64,000 nucleotides of DNA from JACDAN01 sp963847235 (GCA_963847235.1 CAWJYU010000009.1:62001-126000), one strand, 5' to 3'; shown: positions 9,007 through 18,030, numbered from the stretch's first letter. Notes: generated by a model from the letters alone, not told the origin. A program made the numbers and translations.

Positions 9007-9663
9007 ATGGAGGCACTGCTTGCGTTCGCGGCCGCCCTGCTCGCTCTCCGCCTCGCCGGCAGGCTTGCCGCCCGCTGGCGTGCGCGCCGTGCCCCCGAGC
9101 TCCTGGCATGGGCCGCGTCCCTCGCGGCGTTCGCGCTCGCCGCGGCCGCGCTCGCCTGGGGATCCGCAGCCGGCTGGAGCGACGCGGCGTTCCGGCTCTA
9201 CTACCTCTTCGGTGGCCTGCTCACCGCCCCGCTGCTCGGCGCCGGCTCCTTGCTCCTGCGCGGTCACCGTTGGGTGATCCCGGTGGTGCTGGTGTTTGCC
9301 GGGATCGCGGCGGGCGCAGTGGTGGCGGAGCCGCTGTCTGCCCCCGTGTCGGGCGACGAGATCCCCGAGGCCCAGGAGCACCTCGACTACTTCCCCCTGC
9401 GGATCCTCGCAATCGCCGGAAACATCGCAGGCACGGTGGCCGTCTTCGCGGTGGCTCTGGCCTCGATTCGCCGCCGGCCCCTGTCGATGAGCCTGATCAT
9501 GGCCGGCGTCGCTGTCGCTGCGGTGGGAAGCGCAGTTGCGGGCCTCGGAGTTGCGCAAACCGCGGCATTTCTTGTGATTTCTTCGCTCCTTCTTTACGGA
9601 GGTTTTACGATTTCCAGCGGAAAACGGCCGATACGTTGCCTGGCCAGGCATATTGGCTGCTAA
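9007..9663 (+). CDS. Hypothetical integral membrane protein
   Basis: About 218 residues with some seven hydrophobic segments (for example LLAFAAALLALRLAG, WVIPVVLVFAGIAAGAVVAEPL, AGNIAGTVAVFAVALASI and TAAFLVISSLLLYGGFTI), so very probably a polytopic inner-membrane protein. No family is recognised. The ATG at 9007 is preferred because a TACCCT box sits seven bases upstream; an in-frame GTG at 8983 is the alternative. The last 40 or so codons are less GC-rich than the rest of the window, so the 3' end may be poorly conserved. Confidence 0.65.
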   Translation: MEALLAFAAALLALRLAGRLAARWRARRAPELLAWAASLAAFALAAAALAWGSAAGWSDAAFRLYYLFGGLLTAPLLGAGSLLLRGHRWVIPVVLVFAGIAAGAVVAEPLSAPVSGDEIPEAQEHLDYFPLRILAIAGNIAGTVAVFAVALASIRRRPLSMSLIMAGVAVAAVGSAVAGLGVAQTAAFLVISSLLLYGGFTISSGKRPIRCLARHIGC

Positions 9664-9789
9664 CAATGTGCGCCGTCCGGCGGCCAGCGTCGTCCGGACC
9701 CAGGAATCGACGGAGCACAGTCGGCTCCGGAGCGCACTGCGGAACATCGCGATCCGGACCCGGGCTCCGCACGAACGGAGGCTCAGCTC

Positions 9790-10344
9790 TTGCCCAGAAA
9801 ACTCGTCGGACTACTCGCTGCTGTCGCAATGCTGCTCGGCCTCGCCGCCGCGACCAGCGTGCCCTCGGGTCAGGCCTCGGAACAGGTTCGTGCAATGCCG
9901 GACGGAAAGGTCGTCGTCCGCAAGATCAAGCGCTTCCAGCGCGCCACGTGGCGGTGGCAGCGGCTCATGGGCGTGGCGAAGACGCAGAACCGAGGCCTCT
10001 ACCTCCGGACGAGCAACATCGAGTACAAACGGTTCGTGTTGAGCCAGTGGCGCCGCCGCGCCATCCGGGCGAGGGTCAGGGCGCACAACCCGCCGCACGA
10101 GCGCCATTGGCGCTGCCTCCAGTCGCACGAGGGGCCCTGGCGGGACGCGAGCGATCCCTACTGGGGCGGCCTTCAGATGGATCGCAGCTTCATGCGGCAG
10201 TACGCGCCGCGCCACCTGCTCCGCCGCGGCTGGGCGAACACCTGGACGCCGGTCGAGCAGATGTGGGTCGCGGAGCGCGCACTGCGGGCCGGTCGCGGGT
10301 TCTACCCCTGGCCGAGCACGGCCCGCATATGCGGCCTGATCTAG
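9790..10344 (+). CDS. Secreted Rpf/transglycosylase-like protein
   Basis: 184 residues with a Sec signal peptide (MPRKLVGLLAAVAMLLGLAA...SGQAS) and a basic linker rich in Arg/Lys. A C-terminal domain of about 75 residues resembles resuscitation-promoting factor/lysozyme-like folds: HWRCLQSHEGPWRDAS with a likely catalytic Glu, DPYWGGLQMDRSFMRQY corresponding to the family GGLQ motif, and a final WTPVEQMWVAERALRAGRGFYPWP...C. It probably cleaves peptidoglycan glycan strands. The start is TTG at 9790 following GGAGGCTCAGC. The 126-base leader was examined for a c-di-AMP riboswitch without a clear hit. Confidence 0.75.
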   Translation: MPRKLVGLLAAVAMLLGLAAATSVPSGQASEQVRAMPDGKVVVRKIKRFQRATWRWQRLMGVAKTQNRGLYLRTSNIEYKRFVLSQWRRRAIRARVRAHNPPHERHWRCLQSHEGPWRDASDPYWGGLQMDRSFMRQYAPRHLLRRGWANTWTPVEQMWVAERALRAGRGFYPWPSTARICGLI

Positions 10345-10511
10345 CCGGTTAGCCGGAGATCGACCTCGGCGGTTGGCGTCTCCCAGTGCGGACCGGCGCG
10401 CCACCAGTCGAGGAGCACGTCCGGGTTCGTCCAGGCGTCGAACACACGCTCGCGCGGTGCGTCGAAGCGGCGGCTCATCCGGAGAACGACCTCCTGAGCC
10501 TGCTGTGTCAT
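10341..10511 (-). pseudogene. SRPBCC (AHSA1-like) N-terminal stump
   Basis: 56 residues beginning MTQQAQEVVLRMSRRFDAPRERVFDAWTNPDVLLDWW, which is the start of an activator-of-Hsp90-homologue/SRPBCC protein (normally about 150 residues). The frame stops after AEVDLRLTG, just where the conserved core should continue, and the neighbouring Rpf-like gene begins at that point. The stump keeps a good ribosome site (GGAGGGAGGAAACGC before the ATG). A deletion that removed the last two thirds is the simplest reading. Confidence 0.6.
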
Positions 10512-10569
10512 GCGTTTCCTCCCTCCCCGTCGAGGTACCGCTCGACGGCGTCGAATAGGATCCCGCGGG

Positions 10570-10710
10570 ATGGGACGCGGAAGCAGGCCGAGAGTGCGCT
10601 GGGCGCGCGACCGGCAGCGCAAGAAGAAGGAGCGGGACAAGGCGAAGGCAGCCCCGTCCGAAAAGAAGGCGGCGGCACCGCGCCGCCGGCGTTCCACGAG
10701 CTCCGGCTAG
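10570..10710 (+). CDS. Small highly basic protein, leaderless
   Basis: 46 residues starting MGRGSRPRVRWARDRQRKKKE and ending RRRRSTSSG, about 45% Arg/Lys. No family is assigned; the composition suggests nucleic-acid or ribosome binding. Support for a real gene is the ATG with a TAGGAT box (10556-10561) eight bases upstream, the same leaderless arrangement seen at other genes here, and codon usage like the neighbours. It lies between two gene stumps on the other strand. Confidence 0.45.
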   Translation: MGRGSRPRVRWARDRQRKKKERDKAKAAPSEKKAAAPRRRRSTSSG

Positions 10711-10738
10711 ACCGGCGAGAACGGAGCCGGAGCCGCCT

Positions 10739-10816
10739 CGCCTCGAGCACCGACTCGAGCTCGGCGCCGAACGCCCAGATCACGTCCTCTCGCGGAACCA
10801 CATGGTCGACGGTCAT
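10739..10816 (-). pseudogene. Possible acetamidase/formamidase N-terminal stump
   Basis: The first 26 codons (MTVDHVVPREDVIWAFGAEL...VLEA) look like the start of an acetamidase/formamidase-family protein, whose members begin with an HxxP...W...PVL pattern. After that the frame continues to 10508 as low-complexity Arg/Ser sequence antisense to the small basic gene, so the remainder of the gene appears lost. The ATG overlaps the ggt stop by four bases, suggesting it once was the gene after ggt in the operon. The match is short and therefore weak. Confidence 0.3.
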
Positions 10817-12498
10817 CGCCCCACCGCGTAACCCTGCATCCCGCGAGGGCTGGCACCGGCCTTCAGCATCCCGTTCTCGCGCCCGACCGCGCTGACGCGC
10901 CCGAGCGACCAGTCGCCCGCGGCTTCGACATCGTGCCCTCGGTCTCGAAGGTCGTCGAGGACGTCGCGGCCGAACCGGTCCTCGATCGACAGCGAGCGCA
11001 GCTCCACCTGCCGTGGATAGAACGACGCCGGGAAGTGGTCGGTGTGGAAGTTGGGCCGGTCGATGGACGCCTGAAGGTCGAGCCCTCCGTGGACATGCTC
11101 GAGAAACACGTGGAGTGACCACTGGTCCTGCTGGTCGCCTCCGGGCGTCCCGAACGCCAGGTACGGCTCGCCCTCTCGGAGCGCGATGGACGGCGAGAGC
11201 GTCGTGCGAGGCCTCTTACCCGGGCTGAGCGACGCGGGAAGCCCTTCCTCGAGCCAGAACATCTGCGCCCTCGTCCCGAGCGGCCACCCGAGCGCGGGGA
11301 TCACCGGCGAGCTCTGGAGCCAGCCGCCGCTCGGCGTAGCGGAGACGAGGTTGCCGAAGCGGTCCGCCACGTCGAGGTGCACGGTGTCGCCCCTCGTCGG
11401 CTCGCCGGCGCCGACCGTCTCGGGCGCATCGACCACGGTTGGGAGCCGTCCGCCGCCCGGCCGGAGCTCGCCGGACGCCTCCTCGCCGACGAGCAGGCGG
11501 CGCTCGTCGCTGTACTCGGGCGACAGCAGGCGCTCGAGGGGCACGTCCACGAACGACGGGTCGCCGTAGAACGCATCACGGTCGGCGAATGCGAGCTTCG
11601 CGCACTCGACGACCGTGTGGACGTACTCGGCCGAGCCGATCCCGATCGACGCGAGGTCGAAGCCGGCGAGGAGGGCGAGCTGCTGCAGGAAGACCGGTCC
11701 CTGCCCCCACGGCCCGGTCTTGCAGACCGTGTAACCCTCGTAGTCGTAGGTGACCGGCGCCTCGATCGTCGCCTCCCAGGAAGCGAGATCGCCGCCGGCG
11801 ACGAGACCGCCGTTCTCGGCGCTGAAGCGATCGATCTCGTCGGCGACGAAGCCTCGGTAGAAGGCGTCCCGAGCGCGGTCGATCCTTGCTTCACGGCTCC
11901 CGGTGCCCGCCTCCTCGAGGATTCGCCGGTAGGTCGCGGCGAGCGCCCGGTTTCGAAAGAGCGAGCCCGGGCGCGGCGCCGGCAGATAGAGCTCAGCCGA
12001 CCCCGGCCAGGTCCTCAGAAGCGGCTCCGTTCGCTCGATCGTCGCCGTGATGCCGGGGATCACCGGATAGCCGTGCTCCGCGTACCCGATCGCGTGCTCG
12101 AGCACGTCGTCGAGGCCGAGCGTCCCGAACTCGCGGAGCAGAAGCATCCAGCCGTCGAAGGCGCCCGGAACGCAGGCCGCCAGCAGCCCGGTCCCGGGGA
12201 CGAGCTCGTGACCCAGCTCCCGGAAGCGCTCGATGGTCGCCGCGGCAGGTGCTGTGCCCTGGCCGCAGACGACAAGCGCTTCGCCGCGCTCGGCGCTCCA
12301 CAGCACGATCGGCAGGTCGCCGCCCGGCCCGTTCAGGTGCGGTTCGACGACCTGGAGCGTGAAGCCTGTCGCGACCGCGGCGTCGAAGGCGTTGCCGCCG
12401 CGCTCGAGCATCGCCATGCCCGTGGCGGAGGCGAGCCAATGCGTCGAGGCGACCATCCCGAAGGTGCCCCGCAGCTCGGGTCGGGTCGTGAAGCTCAG
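10813..12498 (-). CDS. ggt: Gamma-glutamyltransferase family protein
   Basis: Ntn-hydrolase of about 561 residues that cleaves gamma-glutamyl bonds, for example in glutathione. Early motif: FGMVASTHWLASATGMAMLERGGNAFDAAVATGFTLQVVEPHLNGPGGD. The probable nucleophile Thr that opens the small subunit is in RGDTVHLDVADRFGNLVSATPSGGW, and the oxyanion-region GGDQQDQW follows. No signal peptide is seen, unlike secreted Ggt. The start is uncertain: CTG at 12498 fits the alignment (LSFTTRPELRG), has AGGAG seven bases upstream and overlaps the upstream stop as CTGA; the first ATG, at 12456, would cut into the conserved region. It is the last intact gene of the peptide ABC operon. Confidence 0.88.
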   Translation of the reverse strand: MSFTTRPELRGTFGMVASTHWLASATGMAMLERGGNAFDAAVATGFTLQVVEPHLNGPGGDLPIVLWSAERGEALVVCGQGTAPAAATIERFRELGHELVPGTGLLAACVPGAFDGWMLLLREFGTLGLDDVLEHAIGYAEHGYPVIPGITATIERTEPLLRTWPGSAELYLPAPRPGSLFRNRALAATYRRILEEAGTGSREARIDRARDAFYRGFVADEIDRFSAENGGLVAGGDLASWEATIEAPVTYDYEGYTVCKTGPWGQGPVFLQQLALLAGFDLASIGIGSAEYVHTVVECAKLAFADRDAFYGDPSFVDVPLERLLSPEYSDERRLLVGEEASGELRPGGGRLPTVVDAPETVGAGEPTRGDTVHLDVADRFGNLVSATPSGGWLQSSPVIPALGWPLGTRAQMFWLEEGLPASLSPGKRPRTTLSPSIALREGEPYLAFGTPGGDQQDQWSLHVFLEHVHGGLDLQASIDRPNFHTDHFPASFYPRQVELRSLSIEDRFGRDVLDDLRDRGHDVEAAGDWSLGRVSAVGRENGMLKAGASPRGMQGYAVGR

Positions 12499-13541
12499 TC
12501 CGGCGCTCCTGCCAGCTCCGCCGAGGGCTCCACGATGCGCGGCGCCTCGGCCCCGCGCCGGACCAAATGGCATGCCACCAGGTGTCCCTTCCCGGTGACG
12601 TCGACCAGGGGCGGCTCCTCGTCCGTCGAGCGGGGCGCCGACTCGTGCTCGAGCGGGCATCGTGTCCGAAACCGGCAACCCGAGGGAGGCTCGATCGGGC
12701 TCGGGATGTCGCCTTCCAGCACGACGCGGCTCCGCGTGCGCTGGACCTCCGGGTCCGGCTCGAGCGCTGCGGAGAGCAGCGCCTGCGTGTACGGATGCTG
12801 CGGCCGCGCAAAGAGCTCCTCGCGCGACGCGACCTCGACGATCTTGCCGAGGTACATCACCGCGACCCGGTCGCACAGGAACTCGACGGTGGCGAGATCG
12901 TGGCTGATGAAGAGGCAGGAGAACCCGAGCTGACTCCGCAGGTCGCGCATCAGGTTGAGCACGGAGGCCTGCACCGAGACGTCCAGGGCAGAGACCGGCT
13001 CGTCCGCGATCAGCAGGCTCGGGTTGACGCTGAGCGCGCGGGCCAGGCCCACGCGCTGCCGCTGACCGCCGGAGAGCTCGTGCGGGTAGCGGAACCGCAG
13101 CTCCGGTCGGAGCCCGACGGAGTCGAAGAGCTCGACGACGCGCCTGTCGATCTCGGAGCGCTTGGCCAGCCGGTGGAGGCGGATCGGCTCCCCCACGATC
13201 TGTGCGCAGGTCATGCGTGGATTGAGCGAGGAGTACGGGTCCTGGAAGACGATGTGCATCCGGCGCCGGTGAGGTCGCAGACTGCGGCGCGACAGGTGCG
13301 TGATGTCGGCGCCGTCGAGCCGGATCGTCCCGTCCGTCGGCTCGTAGAGCCGGTTGACGCAGTAGCCGACCGTCGTCTTCCCGCTGCCCGACTCGCCGAC
13401 AAGGCCGAGCACCTCCCCCGGGGCGATCGAGAACGACACGCCGTCGACCGCGTGGACGACGCGGCCGCCGCCGGCCACTCCCTGGCCGACCGTGAAGTGC
13501 TTGACGAGCCCGTCGACCTCGAGAACCGGCTGCCCGCTCAT
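12495..13541 (-). CDS. Oligopeptide/dipeptide ABC transporter ATP-binding protein (OppF/DppF type)
   Basis: 348 residues. Walker A is GESGSGKTTVG, followed by Q-loop FQDPYSSLNP, signature LSGGQRQRVGLARAL, Walker B LLIADEPVSALD and H-loop ISHDLA. The C-terminal oligopeptide-transporter extension with clustered cysteines (GCRFRTRCPLEH...CHL) is typical of OppF/DppF and can hold an FeS cluster in this family. It energises import with the partner ATPase. ATG at 13541 overlaps the upstream OppD stop by four bases. Confidence 0.93.
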   Translation of the reverse strand: MSGQPVLEVDGLVKHFTVGQGVAGGGRVVHAVDGVSFSIAPGEVLGLVGESGSGKTTVGYCVNRLYEPTDGTIRLDGADITHLSRRSLRPHRRRMHIVFQDPYSSLNPRMTCAQIVGEPIRLHRLAKRSEIDRRVVELFDSVGLRPELRFRYPHELSGGQRQRVGLARALSVNPSLLIADEPVSALDVSVQASVLNLMRDLRSQLGFSCLFISHDLATVEFLCDRVAVMYLGKIVEVASREELFARPQHPYTQALLSAALEPDPEVQRTRSRVVLEGDIPSPIEPPSGCRFRTRCPLEHESAPRSTDEEPPLVDVTGKGHLVACHLVRRGAEAPRIVEPSAELAGAPD

Positions 13542-14509
13542 CGCTCCCCCGGATGGAAACACGCGACGGCGTGGTCTTGCCGAACCTCGCGGAGCTCGGG
13601 CACCTCGGACCAGGACTGCTCGTCCGCGCGCGGGCACCGGTCGGCGAACGCGCAGTGCGCGGGAAGCTCGGCGAGCGACGGCACGCGGCCCGGAATCTCC
13701 TGGAGCCGGCCGTTCCGCGCTGCGCGCGCCCGCGGAACCGCGCCGAGCAGCCCGATCGTGTACGGGTGCTGCGGGTGGGCGAAGAGGTCTCGCACCGGCG
13801 CCTCCTCCGCCTTCCGGCCGGCGTACATGACCACCACGCGGTCGGCGAGGTCTGCGACCACGCCCAGGTTGTGCGTGATCAGGATGATCGCGGTGCCGAG
13901 CCGCTCTCGAACTTCGCGCAGGAGGTCGAGGATGCCGGCCTGGATGGTCACGTCGAGCGCCGTCGTGGGCTCGTCGGCGATCAGGATCTTCGGGTCGCAC
14001 GCGAGCGCCATCGCAATCATCACCCGCTGGCGCATCCCGCCGGAGAGCTGGTGCGGGTACTCCTCGACCCGGCGGCTCGGGTCCGGGATGTGCACGAGAT
14101 CGAGCAGCTCCACCACCCGCGCCCGGGCCTCACGCTTGGACACGTTCATGTGCTCCTTCACGACCTCCTCGATCTGGCGTCCGATCCTGAACACCGGATT
14201 CAGAGAGGTCATCGGCTCCTGGAAGACGAACGAGATCTGCCGTCCACGGACCTTCCGCAGGCGAGACCCGGCCGCTCCGAGCAGCTCGTTCCCCTCGAGG
14301 AGCACGCTCCCGGAGACGCTCGCCGTCTTCGGGAGAAGGCCCAGGATCGAGAGGGCCGTCACGCTCTTCCCGCAGCCGGACTCACCCACGATTCCGAGGA
14401 CCTCGCGCGGCTCGAGGGTCAGCGACATGCGGTCGACGGCATGGACGCTGCCCTCGTCCGTGTCGAAGCGGACCGAGAGGTCGCGGACGTCGAGGAGGGC
14501 CTCGGTCAA
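13538..14509 (-). CDS. Oligopeptide/dipeptide ABC transporter ATP-binding protein (OppD/DppD type)
   Basis: 323 residues. Walker A is GESGCGKSVTALS, Q-loop FQEPMTSLNPVF, signature LSGGMRQRVMIAMAL, Walker B ILIADEPTTALD, H-loop ITHNLG, and the C-terminal CAFADRCPRA cysteine motif of the OppD group. The TTG start at 14509 is used because it overlaps the oppC stop as TTGA, the same coupling used at oppB/oppC. It forms the heteromeric ATPase pair with the next gene. Confidence 0.93.
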   Translation of the reverse strand: MTEALLDVRDLSVRFDTDEGSVHAVDRMSLTLEPREVLGIVGESGCGKSVTALSILGLLPKTASVSGSVLLEGNELLGAAGSRLRKVRGRQISFVFQEPMTSLNPVFRIGRQIEEVVKEHMNVSKREARARVVELLDLVHIPDPSRRVEEYPHQLSGGMRQRVMIAMALACDPKILIADEPTTALDVTIQAGILDLLREVRERLGTAIILITHNLGVVADLADRVVVMYAGRKAEEAPVRDLFAHPQHPYTIGLLGAVPRARAARNGRLQEIPGRVPSLAELPAHCAFADRCPRADEQSWSEVPELREVRQDHAVACFHPGER

Positions 14510-15381
14510 CGCTCGGTCTTGGGATCGAGGACGTCGCGAAGGCCGTCGCCGAGCAGGTTGAACGCGAGTGCGACGATCACGATCGCGAGGCCCGGGTAGA
14601 CGGCAAGGCTGGGCGCCTCGTTCAGGTACGGCTGGGCGGCGTTCAGCATCACGCCCCACGACGGAGTGGGCGGTTGGACGCCGAGGCCGAGGAATGACAG
14701 GACCGCCTCGCCGATGATTGCTGCAGGGATCGTCAGCGTCGCCTGCACGAGGAGCGTGCTCGTCATGTTCGGAAGGATGTGACGTCCGATGATGACCGCG
14801 TCGTTCGCGCCGTTGGCGACCGCGGCGCGGACGTAGTCCTCCTCCCGGAGCGCGAGCGTCTCGCCTCGGGCGATCCTGATGAGCGGCGGAATGGCCGCGA
14901 TTCCCAGCGCCAGTGTCGCGTTCAACAGGGAAGGGCCGAGGATCGCCGCGAGGCCGACGGCGAGGATGAGGAACGGAAAGGCGAGCAGCACGTCGGTCAC
15001 CCGCGCGATCACCGTGTCGAGCCAGCCTCGGTAGTAGCCGCCGATCAGCCCGATCGGCACCGCCACGACCATCGCGAGGACGGTCGCCAGGAATCCCGCC
15101 TGGATCGAGGCCCGCGCGCCCCAGATGATCCGAGAGAGCGTGTCGCGTCCCAGATCGTCGGTCCCGAGCAGATGCTCGCGCGACGGGCTCGCAAGCAGCG
15201 CGTTGAAGTCGGTCTCGTCCGGTGAGTACGGGGCGACCCATTTCGCGAACACTGCGGCGAGGATCGCCCCCGTGACGATCAGGAGCGAAGCGACGGCCGC
15301 GGGCCGTCGCAGAAAGCGCCGGCGCATGATCCTGCGGCGCCGCGCCCTGGGTCCCAGCGGTTGCGCTTCGACGTAGCTCAA
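14506..15381 (-). CDS. Peptide ABC transporter permease (OppC/DppC type)
   Basis: About 291 residues. An N-terminal OppC_N segment (a helix then WVAPYSPDETDFNALLASPSREHLLGTDDLGRD) is followed by a BPD_transp_1 domain with the EAA-loop region EDYVRAAVANGANDAVIIGRHILPN. There are roughly six membrane helices. The TTG at 15381 overlaps the oppB stop (TTGA). An in-frame ATG at 15327 is the alternative start. Confidence 0.92.
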   Translation of the reverse strand: MSYVEAQPLGPRARRRRIMRRRFLRRPAAVASLLIVTGAILAAVFAKWVAPYSPDETDFNALLASPSREHLLGTDDLGRDTLSRIIWGARASIQAGFLATVLAMVVAVPIGLIGGYYRGWLDTVIARVTDVLLAFPFLILAVGLAAILGPSLLNATLALGIAAIPPLIRIARGETLALREEDYVRAAVANGANDAVIIGRHILPNMTSTLLVQATLTIPAAIIGEAVLSFLGLGVQPPTPSWGVMLNAAQPYLNEAPSLAVYPGLAIVIVALAFNLLGDGLRDVLDPKTER

Positions 15382-16331
15382 TTGGAGGTTCCCGCGACCC
15401 GGATGCGGGGGTTGATGAGCGAGTACGCCACGTCGACGAAGAGATTGATGACGACGTAGCCGACGGCGACGACGAGCACGACACCCTGGAGAAGCGCGTA
15501 GTCGCGCTGCGCGATCGAGTCGACGGTCAGGCGTCCGAATCCGGCGATGCCGAAGATCTGCTCGGTCACGACGGCGCCCGAGATCAGGGCGCCGAGCTGA
15601 AGGCCGATCACTGTCGTCACCGTGATCAGGCTGTTGCGGAGCGCATGCTTCCCGACGACGGACCACTCGCTGAGCCCCTTGGCGCGAGCGGTCCGCACAT
15701 AGTCGGCGCCGAGCGACTCGAGCATCGCCGACCGCATCTGGCGCATCAGCACCGCGGCCAGGCCGGTGCCGAGCACGATCGCCGGCATCAGCATGTGCTT
15801 GAGGTTCTCCACCGGATCCTCACGGAAGGGGACGTAGCCGCTCGCCGGCAGCCAGTTCAGGTTGACCGCGAAGACGATGATCATCAGCAGCCCGAGCCAG
15901 AAGTGCGGCACCGAGAGGCCGAGCAGGGCGGTCGTCGTCGCCGCGTAGTCCGACGCCTTTCCACGTCGCACGGCGGCGATCACGCCTGCCGTGATCCCGA
16001 GCACCATCCCGATCAGCATCGCCAGGAAGGTGAGCTCCAGCGTCAGCGGAATCCGGGTGACGATCGTCTCCGCAACCGGCAGCCCTCGCGTGTCGGTTCC
16101 GAGATCGCCCTGGAGCGCGAGCCCGACCCAGCGCACGTACTGGACCGGGAGCGGATCGTCGAGCCCGTACTTCTCCCGGATCGCGGCGAGAACCTCGGGA
16201 TCGCGGTCCTCGGCCGCGTACGCGAGCGCCGGGTCGCCCGGGATCGCGCGCACGCCCACGAAGACGAGCACGCTGGCCAGGAAGACGACGATCAGGGCGG
16301 CTCCGGACTTGCGCAGGATGAAGACGCCCAT
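15378..16331 (-). CDS. Peptide ABC transporter permease (OppB/DppB type)
   Basis: 317 residues. The first helix is followed by the long external segment IPGDPALAYAAEDRDPEVLAAIREKYGLDDPLPVQYVRW, characteristic of OppB/DppB. The EAA loop is ADYVRTARAKGLSEWSVVGKHALRNSLI. Six transmembrane segments are apparent. It lies 23 bases after the substrate-binding protein gene and is coupled to oppC. Confidence 0.93.
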   Translation of the reverse strand: MGVFILRKSGAALIVVFLASVLVFVGVRAIPGDPALAYAAEDRDPEVLAAIREKYGLDDPLPVQYVRWVGLALQGDLGTDTRGLPVAETIVTRIPLTLELTFLAMLIGMVLGITAGVIAAVRRGKASDYAATTTALLGLSVPHFWLGLLMIIVFAVNLNWLPASGYVPFREDPVENLKHMLMPAIVLGTGLAAVLMRQMRSAMLESLGADYVRTARAKGLSEWSVVGKHALRNSLITVTTVIGLQLGALISGAVVTEQIFGIAGFGRLTVDSIAQRDYALLQGVVLVVAVGYVVINLFVDVAYSLINPRIRVAGTSN

Positions 16332-16354
16332 GATCGTCGTCTCGAGTTCCTAGA

Positions 16355-17938
16355 TCACCTGTACTCGGCGAAGTAGGCCCGGATCAGCCCGTCGCCGTAC
16401 TGTCGCACGCCCTTCACGTTCGCAGTCACCCCGTGGCGGTTGACCGGGTGCCAGAGGTAGATCAACGGCAGCTCCGTGCGCAGAACGCGGAACGCGGCGC
16501 GGTAGAGCGTCTTCCGTGCCTTTTCCGTCGCTGCCTTGCGGGCGTTGTCGAGCAGGAGGTCCATCCGTCCAGCTCCCCACCCGAGGTTGTTCAGCGAGCC
16601 CTTCGAGTGGACGAACTGGTAGATGTTGCCGTCCGGGTCGACACGTCCTGACCAGCCGATCGCGAACGCCTCGTAGTTGCCCTGGTCCTGCCGCCGGAGC
16701 GCGGTCACGAACTCGGTCGGCTGCAGATCGACCTGGAAGCCCGCTTCCCTCGCCAGCGACTGGATCACCTGGCCGAGACGGGCCGCGACCTGGTCCGTGC
16801 CGATCATCAGCCGAACACGGATCGGCGTCGACATGCCCGTGCTCCTGATCAGCGAACGGGCGCGCGAGAGGTTGCGCCCCGGACACTTGATCGACGGGTC
16901 GTAGTAGGGGCTCGCCGGCGGAACGGGGAGACATCCGGGCAGGACGGTCCCTCCGAACACGACGCGGTTGATCACCTTCCGGTCGAGCGAGAGCTCGAAC
17001 GCCTGCCTCAGCGCCCTGCGTGCGGCGAGCGGCGTGCCGACGTTCGCGAACGGCTTCCCGATCCCGTCCTTGTTTCCGATATTGATCGAGATGCCCTGGT
17101 ATCCGATCGAGGTCGCCTTCAGGACACGGAGGCTCCGGTCCCGCTGGATCGCCGGCAGGTCCGTCGACGCGATGCGGTCGAGCACGTTGATGTCCTTCGA
17201 GCGCAGGTTCGCCGCCCTCGCGCTCGTGTCGGTGATGATCCGGAAGACGATCCGGTTGAGCTTCACCCGGCTCCGTGCGTAGTAGAACTGCGACTTGTCG
17301 AGGACGATCCGGTCTCCGGCCGTCCGGCTCGTGAACTTGAACCCGCCGACGCAGACCGGGGCCGATGCGAAGCGCGTCCCGAGCTGGTCGAGCGCCCGCG
17401 GCGACATGATCATCCCGGCCCGGTCCGCGAGCTGGGCAGTCAGCGGCGAGAAGCGCGCGTTGAGCCGCAGCCGAACCGTGTAGTTGTTCACGACCTGGAC
17501 GGCCGTGATCGGCGAGATCTCGCTCGCCCGGGCCGATCCGGACAGAGTCCTGTGCCGGTCGAGCGAGGTCTTGACCGCCGCAGCATTCAGCGGAGTTCCG
17601 TCGTTGAAGCGGATGCCGCGGCGGATCCTGATCGTCATCGTCTTCTTGTCGCCCGAAAGGGACGGCATCGCGGCTGCCAGCTGCGGAACGATCTGAAGCC
17701 GCGCGTTCAGGTCGTAGAGCTTCTCGCACATGTGCAGAAAGACCATGCGCCCGACAAAGGTCCGCGCGAGCGTCGGATCGAGCGCATCGGGGTCCTCGGC
17801 CAGACCGATCGTGAGCGTCCCGCCGGCGCGCGACTCGGTCGCGACCGAGCCACCGGCTCCGGTGGCGAGCAAGCCCGTCGCCACCAGCACGAGGATGGCG
17901 GCGGCACTCCGCGACCGGCTGGTGCGAATGCTGTTCAT
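16355..17938 (-). CDS. ABC transporter substrate-binding protein, family 5 (peptide/glutathione class)
   Basis: 527 residues. The signal peptide (MNSIRTSRSRSAAAILVLVATGLLATGAGG) is followed by GGTLTIGLAEDPDALDPTLA and the SBP_bac_5 signature region MTIRIRRGIRFNDGTPLNAAAVKTSLDRH. It is the capture component for dipeptides, oligopeptides or glutathione. There is no lipobox cysteine, which is unusual for an SBP of a monoderm; it may stay anchored by the uncleaved helix or be secreted. First gene of the SBP-oppBCDF-ggt operon. Pairing with gamma-glutamyltransferase makes gamma-glutamyl peptides or glutathione plausible ligands, but that is inference from context. Confidence 0.9.
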   Translation of the reverse strand: MNSIRTSRSRSAAAILVLVATGLLATGAGGSVATESRAGGTLTIGLAEDPDALDPTLARTFVGRMVFLHMCEKLYDLNARLQIVPQLAAAMPSLSGDKKTMTIRIRRGIRFNDGTPLNAAAVKTSLDRHRTLSGSARASEISPITAVQVVNNYTVRLRLNARFSPLTAQLADRAGMIMSPRALDQLGTRFASAPVCVGGFKFTSRTAGDRIVLDKSQFYYARSRVKLNRIVFRIITDTSARAANLRSKDINVLDRIASTDLPAIQRDRSLRVLKATSIGYQGISINIGNKDGIGKPFANVGTPLAARRALRQAFELSLDRKVINRVVFGGTVLPGCLPVPPASPYYDPSIKCPGRNLSRARSLIRSTGMSTPIRVRLMIGTDQVAARLGQVIQSLAREAGFQVDLQPTEFVTALRRQDQGNYEAFAIGWSGRVDPDGNIYQFVHSKGSLNNLGWGAGRMDLLLDNARKAATEKARKTLYRAAFRVLRTELPLIYLWHPVNRHGVTANVKGVRQYGDGLIRAYFAEYR

Positions 17939-18030
17939 GTCCCCTCCTGACGTTGGTGCCAGATCCCTCCCGGCGTCCCCGCCCTGCTGAGCGGGCGCCG
18001 ACTTTACCAGGTGTATCCATTTGACGGCTG

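Noticed and set aside
9664..9789. Possible c-di-AMP (ydaO-type) riboswitch before the Rpf-like gene
   Set aside because: Such riboswitches often precede cell-wall hydrolases and a GGACCCA segment is present, but the rest of the conserved core could not be found.
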